DNA from: Basidiobolus ranarum | Lineage: Eukaryota > Basidiobolomycota > Basidiobolomycetes > Basidiobolales | Reading direction: 5' to 3' | Assembly: GCA_040143965.1 (NCBI GenBank) | Contig: JASJQH010000024.1 | Location: 1-46,356 of the forward strand | Length of the DNA: 46,356 nt | Part shown: piece by piece, positions 32,400 through 43,864 of the stretch | Layout of the letters: every line of letters starts with the position of its first letter | How positions within the stretch are numbered: the stretch's first letter is position 1 | Made by a program: the position numbers and the translations under genes | The notes under the pieces: model-generated | What the model saw: the letters and a program-made list of their open reading frames with translations, nothing else | Told to the model about the DNA's origin: nothing | Database searches by the model: none

Positions 32400-35300
32400 T
32401 TACTTGGATCCAATCCACTTTGATTTGACTGAATTGTGATTATCTAAGGTTGAAGTTGAACGTAAAGAACGAAATGTATTGGAGCGAGGGATGCTAGCTG
32501 TTCGAACGACGCGTTTCATAAAACTATTTTGTGAGGAGTTGTGAGAATTCAAATGGTGTAGCTCTTGAACTTCTCGACGTAGCTGATCCAAGTCATTTTT
32601 CATCGCGTGACGTACATATTCCTCAGATACCTCGTTGCCATCAAGTTCAAGATTATTCAAATGTTGTCCAAACAATTCTCCTTCCTCTTCCCCGGTGTTG
32701 TATAGATTTTCAGCCACACATTGCTGGCGAAGAAGGATGTTCTGTGTAATTAACGATTCTAGGCCAAGGTCATTGCCGAAGAATCTGCGAAGCTTTGAAA
32801 GCTTTTTCTGACGGTTTACCTTATTTACGCCATCGCTAGCTAGACTACCATCATCATCAGATACTTCTTCTTCACTAAAAGTATCCAAGTTATTTTCAGT
32901 GGATCCAAAACCAGTGGACGACTGATCATCTCTGATTCCTGACAATAGTTCGAGATAGTGCATTAGGTCTTCTACTGAGTTTTCCGTCTCTAGAAGATAG
33001 GATACGATAGAGGAGCGTTTTTGGAGAGGAACCTCGGTTTCCTTATTAACTTTAATAAACTCTTTGGGCGGATGTTGACCAAATACTTTCTCAAGCTTGT
33101 TGGCCCTCTTCACCTGTAGCTTTCGAATTTCAGGCGGTGCTGTTTTAGCATTTCGATAGATCATGCTCTCGGTACGCTTCACATTTGAAGATCCATTCTC
33201 AATTTCGTTGGGAGATGGGTATATACCTAAGAGTTGGTGCAGTTTGACGAGCTTTTTTCGTTTGATTTCTTTAGAGTTAAGCCTCGAAGGGAATTCTTGA
33301 TCATCCGAATCTTGTTCACACTTCTCGGACTCTGATACAGGAGAATTGTAACAATCAGCTGGGTCTTTGTTGGGATCGCAATTTAATTTATGAGCCATTA
33401 TTGGATTTGTTAGCGATTTGGAGACAAATTGCTCATCCATTGGTTCTCCGAAAAGCAGTTTTAGTTTTCGCGTACGCTTTGTAAGTAATCGACGTTCTTC
33501 TGGAGAAAGATCATTGTAGGTAGTCAACGGACACAGTGGAGCAGGCCCATCAGATTCAAAAGAGTCCCGGGTCTCGAAGTCCTCCTCTGAATTGACCAAG
33601 TTCTGATGAGCTAGCTGATTAGTCGAAAGCCTTTTTCCAAAGAAATCTTCCAACTTCCCGAGCTTTTCGATCTTCTTCTTTTTCATTGTTTCATGATTCA
33701 TGTTCCACGAAAAATCATCATCTGGTAGACATTCTGGTGATTTAGATGGTGTATTGGAAGATGGAAATAGTTCATCTATAATTTGTTGGATGCTCTCTTT
33801 TTCAGCAGATCGCTGTCCCATTAGTCTAGCTAGCTTCTTCTTCATCATGATTCTTTTGGTATTTTGTTCAGCATTCGGGTGTCTTGACCCAGTAAAGTAA
33901 GGGCTCATTGGGATGGGTGTGAACATTTGATTCATGATTTGTTCAAGTATGTTGTCTCGTTCTTGTAATGCACTCTGCATATCTAACTGATTTTCCTGGT
34001 ATCTACTAATAGTATCCATCACAGTAGCCACAGTACCAATATCAAACTGTAACCACTTAGTTGTCGACTCGCTAATATAAGCCTCTTCGAAATTCGCGCC
34101 ATCTAGAAAAGAAAAGAACCTTAATAATGTGGAATTAAAGCCATATCTTGTAGACTCTGTTACCAATGGTTCTATCTTGTACAAGTTTAACATAGAGATC
34201 ACTGGCTTCGAACTGGGGTAGAATATTATGGACCAACAAATCAAATATATATTCCTGTGCTTCATCAAATATACTCAGATTGGGGAGGTGCTCGGGAGAG
34301 AGTATCGATGGGGGTATAGCATTTCTGAGTTCATCTGGAATGTTGATACGTAGCGGACCATCGTTGGAAATATAAACCTTGTAAAGGTAATCGGCAATGA
34401 CAGGGACCAAAGAAGATTTTGTACATCTATAAACCTCTACTTCGACCCAAAAGAGAAAATTCTCCAACGCATATTCTTGTAAACAAAATTGTCGGAAATA
34501 ATTTAGACAGATTTTGTTTTGAAAAATGCCTTGAAATTTGACTTCAGCTGAATTATTCTTGAGCGTTGAGGTGAGTTCACTTATTCCGTAAGAATCATGT
34601 GGCTTTTTGTTGATGGTGCAATTTCTGGGGAGAGCAACACTACCTCGTTTCTCATCCAAAATATTGTCCCAAGGCCGAAATTTCTCCGGGGGGCAAGACC
34701 ATCTTCTAGTGTCATCTTGAAGAATTTCATGTGTGTCGCTCGTATTAGCCATATCTAGTAAAGAACCACAAGTCAATTTTTAGCTACAAGCAAACGTAAT
34801 ATGACGAATTAAGGTAAAAACCAACCTTCGTAAATATTCACTACACGTATGATGTCATTTTCATTCAAGACATTTCCAATAGTATCGGAAAAAATCAACT
34901 CCACTTTTCCCGAAAATATAGCACCGCAAATTAGAGGCTTAGCATTGCCTTCACCATCGTCCTCAAAAATTTGCTCAGGCCCTAAAAGCTCCGAATCGTT
35001 CAAATCTTCCATTAAACCTTTATCGAGAAGCTGTTTCAGACTTTGTGTAGACTCTTTAACATAATCCAAGCTGCTAGCGGGAGTGGGTGAGCATAGGTAG
35101 TTGAAAGAATATTCAGCTTCAATTAATTTGGATAATTCTTCCACAGTACTTGAGCGTGATATGGTTACCGGAAAATAGTGATTCAAAGATACAAAAACAA
35201 TCACTCGTATGTAAGACTCAATATGTTCAAACGCTCTTTGGTTACGTGCGGCTTGAATTCTCAACCGTCGTGTTCGACGGGGGAATTGGTTCAAGCAAAA

Positions 35301-35456
35301 GATATCCTCTTGATTACGAATATCAAGAACGTGTCGACTGGGTAAAGCTGAATACCGGCACGAGGGTTTACTACTATTTTTTTGAGCTACATTGGGTGGA
35401 AACCCCATTTGACAAAGTTTCCCAGGAGATCTTGGGATTGGGGTCTTTAGGCTCAT
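32400..35456 (-). CDS. RGS-domain protein with a repeated basic K-L-x-x-x-F-G motif
   Basis: Three exons (34826-35456, 34164-34754, 32400-34102) give 974 residues. The RGS domain (about residues 255-405; FQNKICLNYFRQFCLQEYA, FLFWVEVEVYR, IFDEAQEYIFDLL) should speed GTP hydrolysis on G-alpha. The N-terminal 60-205 region looks like a ubiquitin/RBD-like fold (YIRVIVFVSLNHYFPVTI...). The C-terminal half is charged and mostly disordered. It has six copies of a short motif, about K-x-x-K-L-x-x-[FL]-[FLM]-G: 495-504, 548-563, 617-628, 688-700, 738-753 and 838-850. A coiled-coil-like stretch follows at about 905-925. Its function beyond RGS is unknown. The G-alpha gene of this window is a natural candidate substrate. 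It is divergent from the zeta GST. Confidence 0.88.
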
Positions 35457-37220
35457 ACGAAAGAATCGAAAAGGCTGTTAGGTGTACACTTATGATATTT
35501 GGGAAGACAGCTTGGTGTATGGTATTTTGAATAGTAGATGTATAAAGCTAGTGAGTGATGTGACTTGCGACGAGAAATCCTAGAAATACTGAATTTAAAA
35601 AAAGTACTCGCACTTCATGATCATTTTTAAATAGTTTAAAAAGGGGCTAAGAGCGGAGAAATGGCTGGAAATCGATTTAGTTTAAAGGACTATGATCACA
35701 AATGTACATCATTGAGCTTAGAAAGTTGAATGGTTAAATGAATAGTAGTAAGAATTATGCACCGCTTACACCGAATGGCCATCATCTCACTAATTTCGGC
35801 CATTAAAATAGCCTGACATAATCAGGGCGCTTAAGCAAGTATTTCATCTCAGTGGTGATGGCTTAGCATGTAGAATTGATCTTAAATTAATGTGAGGATA
35901 TGCGAAAGTATGACTGACGATCATCGATTTTCAGCGAGGGTTGTGTAGAGATTTAGGTGGATAATTCCCTTTGCACTTCTACACGCGAGTAGGGTCAACG
36001 CATGTAAAATTCCATTCAATACTGATTGACGTATCATTTTTAATTATCGATCTACTTTCTTGTTGGAAACCTCCTATCAACACGTATATCTTACTCCTAC
36101 ATGAATACGTTGAGGGTTGCACCTGGAAGAAACTGCGAGATTCACTTCGGTGTCGCCTATTTTGCCAACATAGAGTCTGGCCACATCTACCATACAGCGG
36201 ATTCATGCAGCAGATGCCATTTAAATCCAGTTTTTTCCTGCTAGTTTTCGAACAAGCATTGAGAAAGCAGAGAACACATTAATCCGTTTTTATTGAACAC
36301 CATCACGCCGTAATGGTGACCATGATCTCCGAAATTGGTATAGTTGCTCCTCATCGTACATTAATTAAAGAGCGCTTCAAATCGTTCTTCTCAATTTGCC
36401 TAGAGATGTTCTTGTTGCGCCCTAAGTATTGAGATGTCATTCGAATGCTCGATCTATTTCATTTTTGGCTTTAATTCAAAGTGGGAGTGCATATATTCAT
36501 AGCGATCATGTGCGAATGAAAAGCTGGTATGTGACGTAGCCAATCAATTCCATAGCCGCACTGTATTAACCTTGATTGTGATCCGGGTAGGCTTCTCTAC
36601 GTAATTCCAATATTTCCAAGTTGCTTCTTTTAATCCTTGGAACTATCTCAAAAGGGTGAGTGGCCCGGTTGCACTTCCATCATTCTTACCAATCGTATAT
36701 CGACTCTAGTGTTGGTGATTCTTGAATAGGACAAGAGTTTGTTGATGACCTATTTCCATTTAGCTAGTTTTTGGTATCTTGAAACTGGTGTGAAACGACG
36801 CAATTTAGTTCGAAATACTGGGTGTTGTGTCACGAATCTACTGGTCTGTTCGATGGAGAGACCGCAAATACTGAAAGGACAATGTGTTTAAAAAGTTCCG
36901 TTGGTGATTACTTTTTGCTACGACCAGGATCTGGATCAGGTGGCTGAAAAAGGGGGGAGTCCCCTAAAATCTGGGAATTTTCTCACAGCCTCTTATCCAA
37001 CTACATCATTCAAGCTATTTTCAAGTAGATACATGCGAAAGCGCAAATAGTATTTCCCAGATTGCCATTTAATAGTCTACAGAGTCAGACAGTATATGCT
37101 AATGTTGGACAAAGTCACGTTGATGTGGGAATTTCAATGTCAGCTTTGACTATATAGTTATTGTAGCTCTTTAGAAGTCAGTTTTTGAAATATTCTATAG
37201 TGCTTATACCTCCAAACGAA
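35457..37220. other. Long divergent intergenic region between the RGS and zeta GST genes
   Basis: About 1.76 kb with no supported gene. ORFs at 35150-35530 and 35971-36282 start without ATG or shadow the RGS exon. The region must hold both promoters. I see no repeat or RNA structure in it. Confidence 0.5.
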
Positions 37221-38240
37221 ATGGTAGGGTTATCTAAACCTGGTTTTTACAAAGGACACCGATTCTAACTGTGTTTTTTAAGCCTACTCAAGATAAACCA
37301 GTACTCTACACTTATTTCCGGTCTGCTTGTTCTGCTCGAGTTCGAATCGCTCTAAATCTCAAAGGAATAGAGTATGAACCTCACTTTGTTAACCTTCTTG
37401 AGGGTAAACAGGTACGGAGACTAAAGATATTTCAATATTTGAAGTAAACTAACTTTTACCCCTAGCTAACTGAAGAATATGCCGCGAAGAATCCACATAA
37501 ATTGGTTCCTACCTTGGAAATAGACGGCCAAACATTCTCTCAGTCTATGGCTATCCTTGAATACTTGGAGGAAACTCGTTCTGGTAAAGCTTAATTGCTC
37601 AAGTAAACTCTTTTAATGATTCGTAATATCTCATACATACAATAGAGTTCCCACTGCTTCCTAAGGATCCTGTTAAGAGGGCTGAGGTTGGCCTTGTGTT
37701 TATAATTGCGATGGCTGTTTGAAAATCGATACTAAGTGTTAATCATAGATTCGTGGTCTTCTTTATTCTATCATCGCTGATATACAACCTATTCAAAATC
37801 TCCGTGTATTGAATTATGTTGGAGAGAGTAAAGTTGAATGGGCCAAGCATTGGATCACCGTTGGATTTGAAGGTATCAATTACTTGCTGAGCGTTGATAT
37901 CGGTTAGATTTAAACTAACTTCCATATTTCTATTTCCTTAGGAATCGAAAAAGCACTCGAAAAGACTGCAGGAAAGTACTGCTTTGGAGATGATATCACA
38001 TTAATGGATGTATGTTTGGCTCCACAAATGTACAATGCCAAAAGGTAAAGTGACTCTAAATTCAAACCTTTACCAACACTATTACTTATTTTTGGACCTT
38101 TTAGATTTGGTGTTGATTTGAAGAAGTTTCCCATCATCTCTCGTATTGATGAAGAACTTAATCAAGTAGAAGCATTCAAGCTGGCTCACTGGCAATCACA
38201 ACCTGATTGTCCTGAAAGTCTCAGAGAATCTACCAAGTGA
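37221..38240 (+). CDS. Maleylacetoacetate isomerase (zeta-class glutathione transferase)
   Basis: Seven exons (37221-37223, 37283-37411, 37466-37583, 37646-37686, 37749-37872, 37942-38044, 38105-38240) give 217 residues, the family length. It isomerises maleylacetoacetate to fumarylacetoacetate in tyrosine and phenylalanine breakdown, with glutathione as cofactor. Visible: LYTYFRSACSARVRIALNLK (zeta signature; the usual S-S-C is S-A-C here), KLVPTLEIDG and FSQSMAILEYLEETR (glutathione site), IQPIQNLRVL, WITVGFEGIEKAL, GDDITLMDVCLAPQ and the QPDCPESLR tail. The first exon is just ATG followed by a GTAGGG donor. All junctions keep frame. Confidence 0.95.
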
Positions 38241-38513
38241 TACCCTGGTTTGAATCATTCAAACAAAGCCAAATTGAATCTTCTCATAATTAAAGAAATA
38301 TGCATAACCACGAATCGTCTATCCAATATTCATGTGAATTAAATTAAGTTTGGTACGTCAAGACGTTCTGGTAGTCTTCAGATGTAGACCCATTTCAAAT
38401 AGAGATAGAAACATAGAGTTTGGTATGCTGACACACTCTGATGAAAATGATACTTTTTTATATTATTAATATATAAAAGATACACTATTAGATAGAAATG
38501 TAACTTATATCGA

Positions 38514-38972
38514 TTATATTCCTTTGGCCTTTGTGGGTAAAGGACGATATTTCTTGGGTATAAATCTACCCCACATACGAAGAGCAATCTGTTGGAAATG
38601 AAGACGTCTACCAAAAATTGTACCAACAGTAACTAAAATACAGGAATAAAGAGGAAGAGTAGTCGCTAAGTAAGCTCCTCGATATGACCAAGGGCCTTCT
38701 GTGAAAGAGCCTTCCACACCAAGAACATCTTTTAATACTGGTCGAACTACTTTTACAGTACTAGAACCAGTTATAGCAAAAACTGTCATAATAATACTCC
38801 ATTCTTTCCACCAAGGCCAACTCCATCGTGTGAGATTCAGTCCTTCCGGAACTAGGGAAAAGTTCCGAACTTGTAGACCAGCTCTAAATGAAGAAGTTTT
38901 AGAACTGCTTGAGAGAAGAGTGCTGCGAACAGGAGTAGCAAGTGTGTAACGGCGTAGGGCTGTGGTGAACAT
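38514..38972 (-). CDS. Small mitochondrial membrane protein (DUF6787-like)
   Basis: Intronless, 152 residues. A basic, Ser/Arg-rich N-terminus (about 1-40, MFTTALRRYTLATPVRS) looks like a mitochondrial presequence. Then comes WPWWKEWSIIMTVFAITGSSTV, a hydrophobic segment preceded by conserved-looking Trp residues, and a second one (about 105-122). The Arg/Lys-rich C-terminus is RFIPKKYRPLPTK. The Trp-Pro-Trp-Trp-Lys-Glu-Trp block recalls the uncharacterised DUF6787 proteins of fungi; I assign it from memory. Function unknown. Confidence 0.75.
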   Translation of the reverse strand: MFTTALRRYTLATPVRSTLLSSSSKTSSFRAGLQVRNFSLVPEGLNLTRWSWPWWKEWSIIMTVFAITGSSTVKVVRPVLKDVLGVEGSFTEGPWSYRGAYLATTLPLYSCILVTVGTIFGRRLHFQQIALRMWGRFIPKKYRPLPTKAKGI

Positions 38973-39351
38973 CTCACGTTTACGCTACTCTTGGAAGTTC
39001 AAAGGAAGAAGGTTTTCGGAATATATGACTAGAAAATTTCTCATGTATTTAAAACTACAATGTGGCATCAATCTCATAGTATGTACACAGTTCGTGTATT
39101 TTTCATATAGCCAATGATCAACTAACTCCAATGCAAGTGCAAATAAACAGAAAAATCTATTAGTAGATTTAATAGCTACTTGTTTAATTCATGTGATTTT
39201 AAAAGTAGAGCAGGCAGGGGATAGCATGATTTGATTGAAAGAGGAACTGCTCAGTCTATTTAGTGGCTAACATTCCAAGTCAAGTCATAAAACCTGACTT
39301 AGTGTTCTAAAGGAATATCTAAGTACGCATCCGCATGTTTGACAAAGACCT
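38973..39351. other. Intergenic region between the DUF6787-like and RING-RRM genes
   Basis: About 380 bp: promoter of the small mitochondrial gene and 3' flank of the RING-RRM gene, both on the minus strand. Nothing else was seen. Confidence 0.5.
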
Positions 39352-42103
39352 TTAAAAAGCAAACCTTTCTATTTGTTGAATATGATCACGCAAAGCCATA
39401 TTTTCTTCCTGAACTCGCCTAAGCTCTTTTCTTAAGCCTTCATTTTCCATTATGAGGGCATCCTGCTTCTGGTTCTCTTTCGAGAGATCCAGGATTTTCT
39501 TTTCTGCTTCGATTACTAGAAGAAGGTGTTACTGCTAGTGTATTCCTACTTAATATTTACGGCGAATAGACAAACATTGGTTTCCAAGATTTTCTAATTG
39601 ATTTCTGTAATACATAGTTGTGTCGGTGGAGGCTTTCATGGGGCTGTCCACTGTTGTAGGTAACTTTGTGGTAGAGTACTTGCTGGATGATGCGGGTGCT
39701 GATACATTGATTGTAATTAGATATCAAAAATTGGCTTCTATTACAAGTTATTGAGTCACCTTCAAATGCCAGTTCGACACTGGTGGTAGGGGTTGTAGTG
39801 AAGCAATAACTCAAATCGTCGGGGCACTCCAGTTTCTAAAGCACAACAGTGTTAGTTAGAGGAAGCTTGCCGATATGAGTGGTGGAGAGGATGCATACAC
39901 TGGTTGTTAAAAGCATTTGTTTCTGTTTTTCTGTGAATGTCGAGACCATCAACCCTGCTCGAACCTAATTAATGTTAGAGACGATCTTTGCCGGGCCAGG
40001 GCTAGGGTCAGAGCCAGGACTTACCATTCGCAATAAAAGGGTTTCATCGATATTATGCTGAATGATGAATGTGAATCAGAAATCTTGTAGTGAACCTTCA
40101 ATTAATGACTATGCATACATATTCCTTCGTGAAGTGACCCTTCAATGATTCTATGGCCACTGTGATTCAGTAGTATTAGTAGTGGTGGTTAATAAGTGAC
40201 TGTTAATGAACTGTTCTCCACGACTACTTACACTTGAGCATTTCAAATATATGGTCTCGATGAAGAGTCGTGATGATATTTCGCTGATGCCACGGACACT
40301 TCACTAAAATACTTATAACTGAAAATAGCAGTTGTGAGTTTCATAATGTATCCTTTCATAAATTATCCTGAATGGACATCCTACCATTTTCGAAAGGTCT
40401 TTCGGCACATTTTCTAGAGAAATGTAACTATACAAATAGACACAATTATATACCAGAATATAGAGGACTTGGTACAATGGGACACAGAGAGAGGTGAAGT
40501 TCTACCTTATAGTTTTTACAAATCATCAGCACAGAGTTGATTTCATCTCGAGATAAGAGCATTGTTGGTTGTGCATTTCTTTCACGAGAAGAGTCTTGTG
40601 GCATGATGACGTTGTTTCCCACAAATGATCCTCTCCAATTTGGGAAAATTGCTCGCATAAGTTCCTCTTGAGAGGATTTCGAAACACCTACGATCCGCCC
40701 TTTAAGAACCTTTAGGTTTCTTGTTTGTATCATGTCCAAGGCTTCGTGGATGGTTTGCACCTCTATAAAAGCGTAACTCAACGTCTTCCCAGTTGATCTA
40801 AGACACTGCTATAGTTAATTCTCATCGATCTATTCATAATAGTATTCAAAATCATTGTATACCGATCCATAATTATATGTATGGCTTGAGCAAGGATCTT
40901 CTCATTGGGAATCTGAATGAACGATTAGATGCAGGGCCAAATGCAGGGTTTTTAGCTTTAAGACTAAGAATGTCACCTCATATGGTTGCAGAAATGCTTT
41001 GATATCATTCTGCGACACATCCCAAGGAATCTAAAAGCAATGTATTAATTAGAAGGCAGTTCGGTTGTATCAGCAAAGAGACACAAGACCCACGTTACTT
41101 ATTTTGACTACCAGAAAGTCATGAGCTGTTGCTTGAGATTCATATATACCTGGGTCCGTTGCTTCCGATGCCGACGTAACGTAGGATCGAAAGATCGTAG
41201 GAGAAGAAGTTTGTGCCTGAGATTGGAAGTAGGTAAGTACCTGGCCACTTTGTAAGATGGTTATTTACCTGTTGGCAGATTCCACAACTATTGGACAGGC
41301 TGTATAAATTCCAGCACTGATGACAACTCCTGGGGTGATGAGTATGTTCAATAAAAGCTCTTTTACAATCCATGAATTTAAATGAATCCTACCTATGACC
41401 ACAAGGCTGCATCACTGTAGTGGTATAGACTTTACAGTGGTCACATGGCCCTAATCCTCTGGTCGGAGTGTCAGCTGGGCTCAATAAACTCTCTCTATAT
41501 GTGGCGCCTCTTTCATCATAAGTCAAAGGATCCCATGAGAGTGGAGTTTCCTGTCCTAATCGACTCCTGATCGTGAATTTTGGTGGTTCTATTGGATTGG
41601 GGGTTGTACTGCTTTCTCGAACTGAGAAGCGTCTGTGCGACATGATAACCTGATCCAATGGCGAGGCAGGCGAGGTGGGAGTAGGGAAAGGCATCATTCG
41701 TGATGGATGGATATCCTATTGAAAAATAAGGTTAAGTTTCAAATGAATTATCCGTGAATACAGAAAATACTAACAGCACGTGGGCCAAACCGTTGCATCT
41801 CTTGGTAACGAAGGTGCTCTCTTTTTGGTGTGACTTCTTCTAAAAGAGTTTCATACAATTGTTACATCCTGTGAGCTAAATGTGGCACTATCTGGCTGGT
41901 TTACCTTTCCGATATTGACGGGCCTCAATCTCCGTATGATATGCAGTATCTACGTTGTGCCAATGACCACTTTGTGGTCGCACTGGCCTCTTGTCATCAA
42001 GCTCCTGTCTGGATTCAATCCCAGAATAGTAAGTTGGAGCCTGTGGATTTAATGAAGAGCTTCCTGAGGAAGAGTGTTGTGGATGGGGCTTATCTCCCTC
42101 CAT
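39352..42103 (-). CDS. RING-finger and RRM RNA-binding protein with C-terminal coiled coil
   Basis: Sixteen exons give 604 residues in one frame: 41905-42103, 41775-41839, 41393-41715, 41269-41329, 41094-41216, 40977-41030, 40863-40912, 40506-40797, 40385-40427, 40232-40318, 40119-40159, 40025-40057, 39899-39964, 39760-39835, 39561-39698, 39352-39515. The N-terminus is disordered. A C3HC4 RING at 179-214 has spacing C-x2-C-x10-C-x-H-x2-C-x2-C-x9-C-x2-C. An RRM at about 250-325 has FLVVKISNIPWDVS (RNP2 side) and LSYAFIEV (RNP1 side). A second conserved block follows (IFPNWRG, MICKNYKLHFSRKCAERPFE, HQRNIITTLHRDHIFEML, LLLRMVRAGLM). The end is a Glu/Lys/Leu coiled coil. Likely a post-transcriptional regulator with possible E3 activity. 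The RING is only complete with the 63-nt intron 41330-41392. Confidence 0.85.
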
Positions 42104-43864
42104 AAATGTATTTTGATTATGTAGAAGCAAAGGCAGATGTTATCTATGACTAACGAACAGAATAAAGAGGTCAAAGGATGGATGGAAATGTCAACGGCAA
42201 CTGTAGAACCCTGGTGTCATGGGGCTTCTCTACCGTGAGTTCAGAAGCAAGCAGCGATCACAATGCACTGAGATAGGTTCAGAATAAGAAAAAAGTCACG
42301 CTTTTTGTTTTTATATAGGGTCTAATATTGAAGTACGAAACTATGCTCTTGAATCCCAAAATGGACAAGATCGCAACCACTATAAGGATGCGATATAAGC
42401 CATTCGCAACTCGGGTGTCAAGGCAGTTGTTTAATCCATGTATATTTTAAGTGTATACATAACAGCTCACTAAGTCCGGCTGCATTTGGAATGTCAATCA
42501 TTCGCTTCTTAAGGAAAATCCCTCTATCCCAGCAAAGCACAGCATGAGGAGGTTCATACACATTTTATTATGGCAAACTCGCTCGATGGATGCTATCAAC
42601 CCATGATTGAGCTTTCGAACACAGGGCTGTTAAAAATGAAACAACGATGAGAATTTTGAGACAAAATATTAAGTATAGCATCTTTGTTTCAGTTTCCTAA
42701 TCTAGCTAAAACTTCCTACACTCCAACCTGCCCGCTGAAAATTGTCTTCAGGTTTGCTTTAGTTACGCATCTATCCAACGGCCAGGTAAAACATCCACCG
42801 CGATGCCCTACATGCAAGGCTGAGCACTGCAAGCACTGGATTCAGAACATTACTAAGATTAGATTTAAGTTCCGAACATTGCCAGAATTGATTAACTGAG
42901 ATACTTTCCTTTGCTGTACATGATCATCCTCTCATAGCTATCAGTAACAGATCAATATCAAATGAACAACGGCAAAGGCAGCATTGTTTCATTATACTGG
43001 GGCTCGCGTAACAGACATGCTTTCCCTGTCTATATGTTGTTGCTCATCGAAACAACTCTCCTCTCGTCTCTGTGCTCGGTGAGCAGCCATTCTAACTCTC
43101 TTACTGCCATACCTCATACGCCCTAGAAGCTTTAACACTCATACGTCTCCATGTGATTTTATTTATCACACGGTGTATTTGGCATGCCGTCTGGTCCAGC
43201 CTCTCCCTTCAAACGTTCCATAGCCTGAAAAAATTTGCTTAATCATCGTCTCGGCATTATGACTCTTTTCCTTAGCTATAAAATAGGAATCGCAAGATGC
43301 GATAAAGATTTACATCTGTTATTGGAATACACAAATGACTTTCTGGTTACACATCAACTTAAACATTCATCATCTGCTTACTACTTGCCGCTTTACACTG
43401 GGCGATAGAGGTTCATATCAAGATCAAGCATAATAATGGGGAAAGATCTGATGCATCTTGTTCCGTCCACCCTGGATTACCACTTGTCTTCGTGATGAAT
43501 TAAACCGGAGTGATACTTGCTATCTCGAATCAACGGGGTTAACTATGTACTACGTGTGGAGTCCAGATCGCTGATGCTTCGGTACTTAGAATGAATGGGT
43601 CTCTACTTCAAAACCGCTGGCTTCGGGCAACTCACTTTTCGACAATCTTATTTTCACTGATTTGATACACCTCCCAGATAGCTTGATACCCTATACTTCT
43701 CACCCACATTCCCTTAATTGTGGTTTCCGAGCGACCACAGGAGAGATACAGTGTGACAGTTTAACAAACGTCGTAGATTAAGATCCAATATGCAAGTCAC
43801 AGAGAGATTGCTTAACTGAAATTCCATTTATAATAAGAGGCTGGCGATTTTCTGCTTAGCTTCG
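42104..43864. other. Divergent intergenic region between the RING-RRM and 7TM genes
   Basis: About 1.76 kb. A TATATAAAA box on the minus strand (about 42309-42317) could serve the RING-RRM gene with a leader of about 180 nt. An open stretch at 42684-42899 encodes a Cys/His-containing peptide (PPRCPTCKAEHCKHW) but lacks an ATG and upstream exons. Otherwise nothing is recognised. Confidence 0.5.

Noticed and set aside
35971-36282. 103-codon plus-strand ORF between the RGS and zeta GST genes
   Set aside because: Non-ATG start, no domain, and a comparable ORF on the other strand.
41357-41392. Shorter 36-nt intron in the RING-RRM gene
   Set aside because: It keeps frame but inserts residues that disrupt the RING spacing. 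The 63-nt intron 41330-41392 gives a perfect C3HC4 pattern.
42684-42899. Plus-strand open stretch with PPRCPTCKAEHCKHW
   Set aside because: No ATG; the best upstream exon candidate joins out of frame. The Cys/His spacing does not form a full zinc finger.
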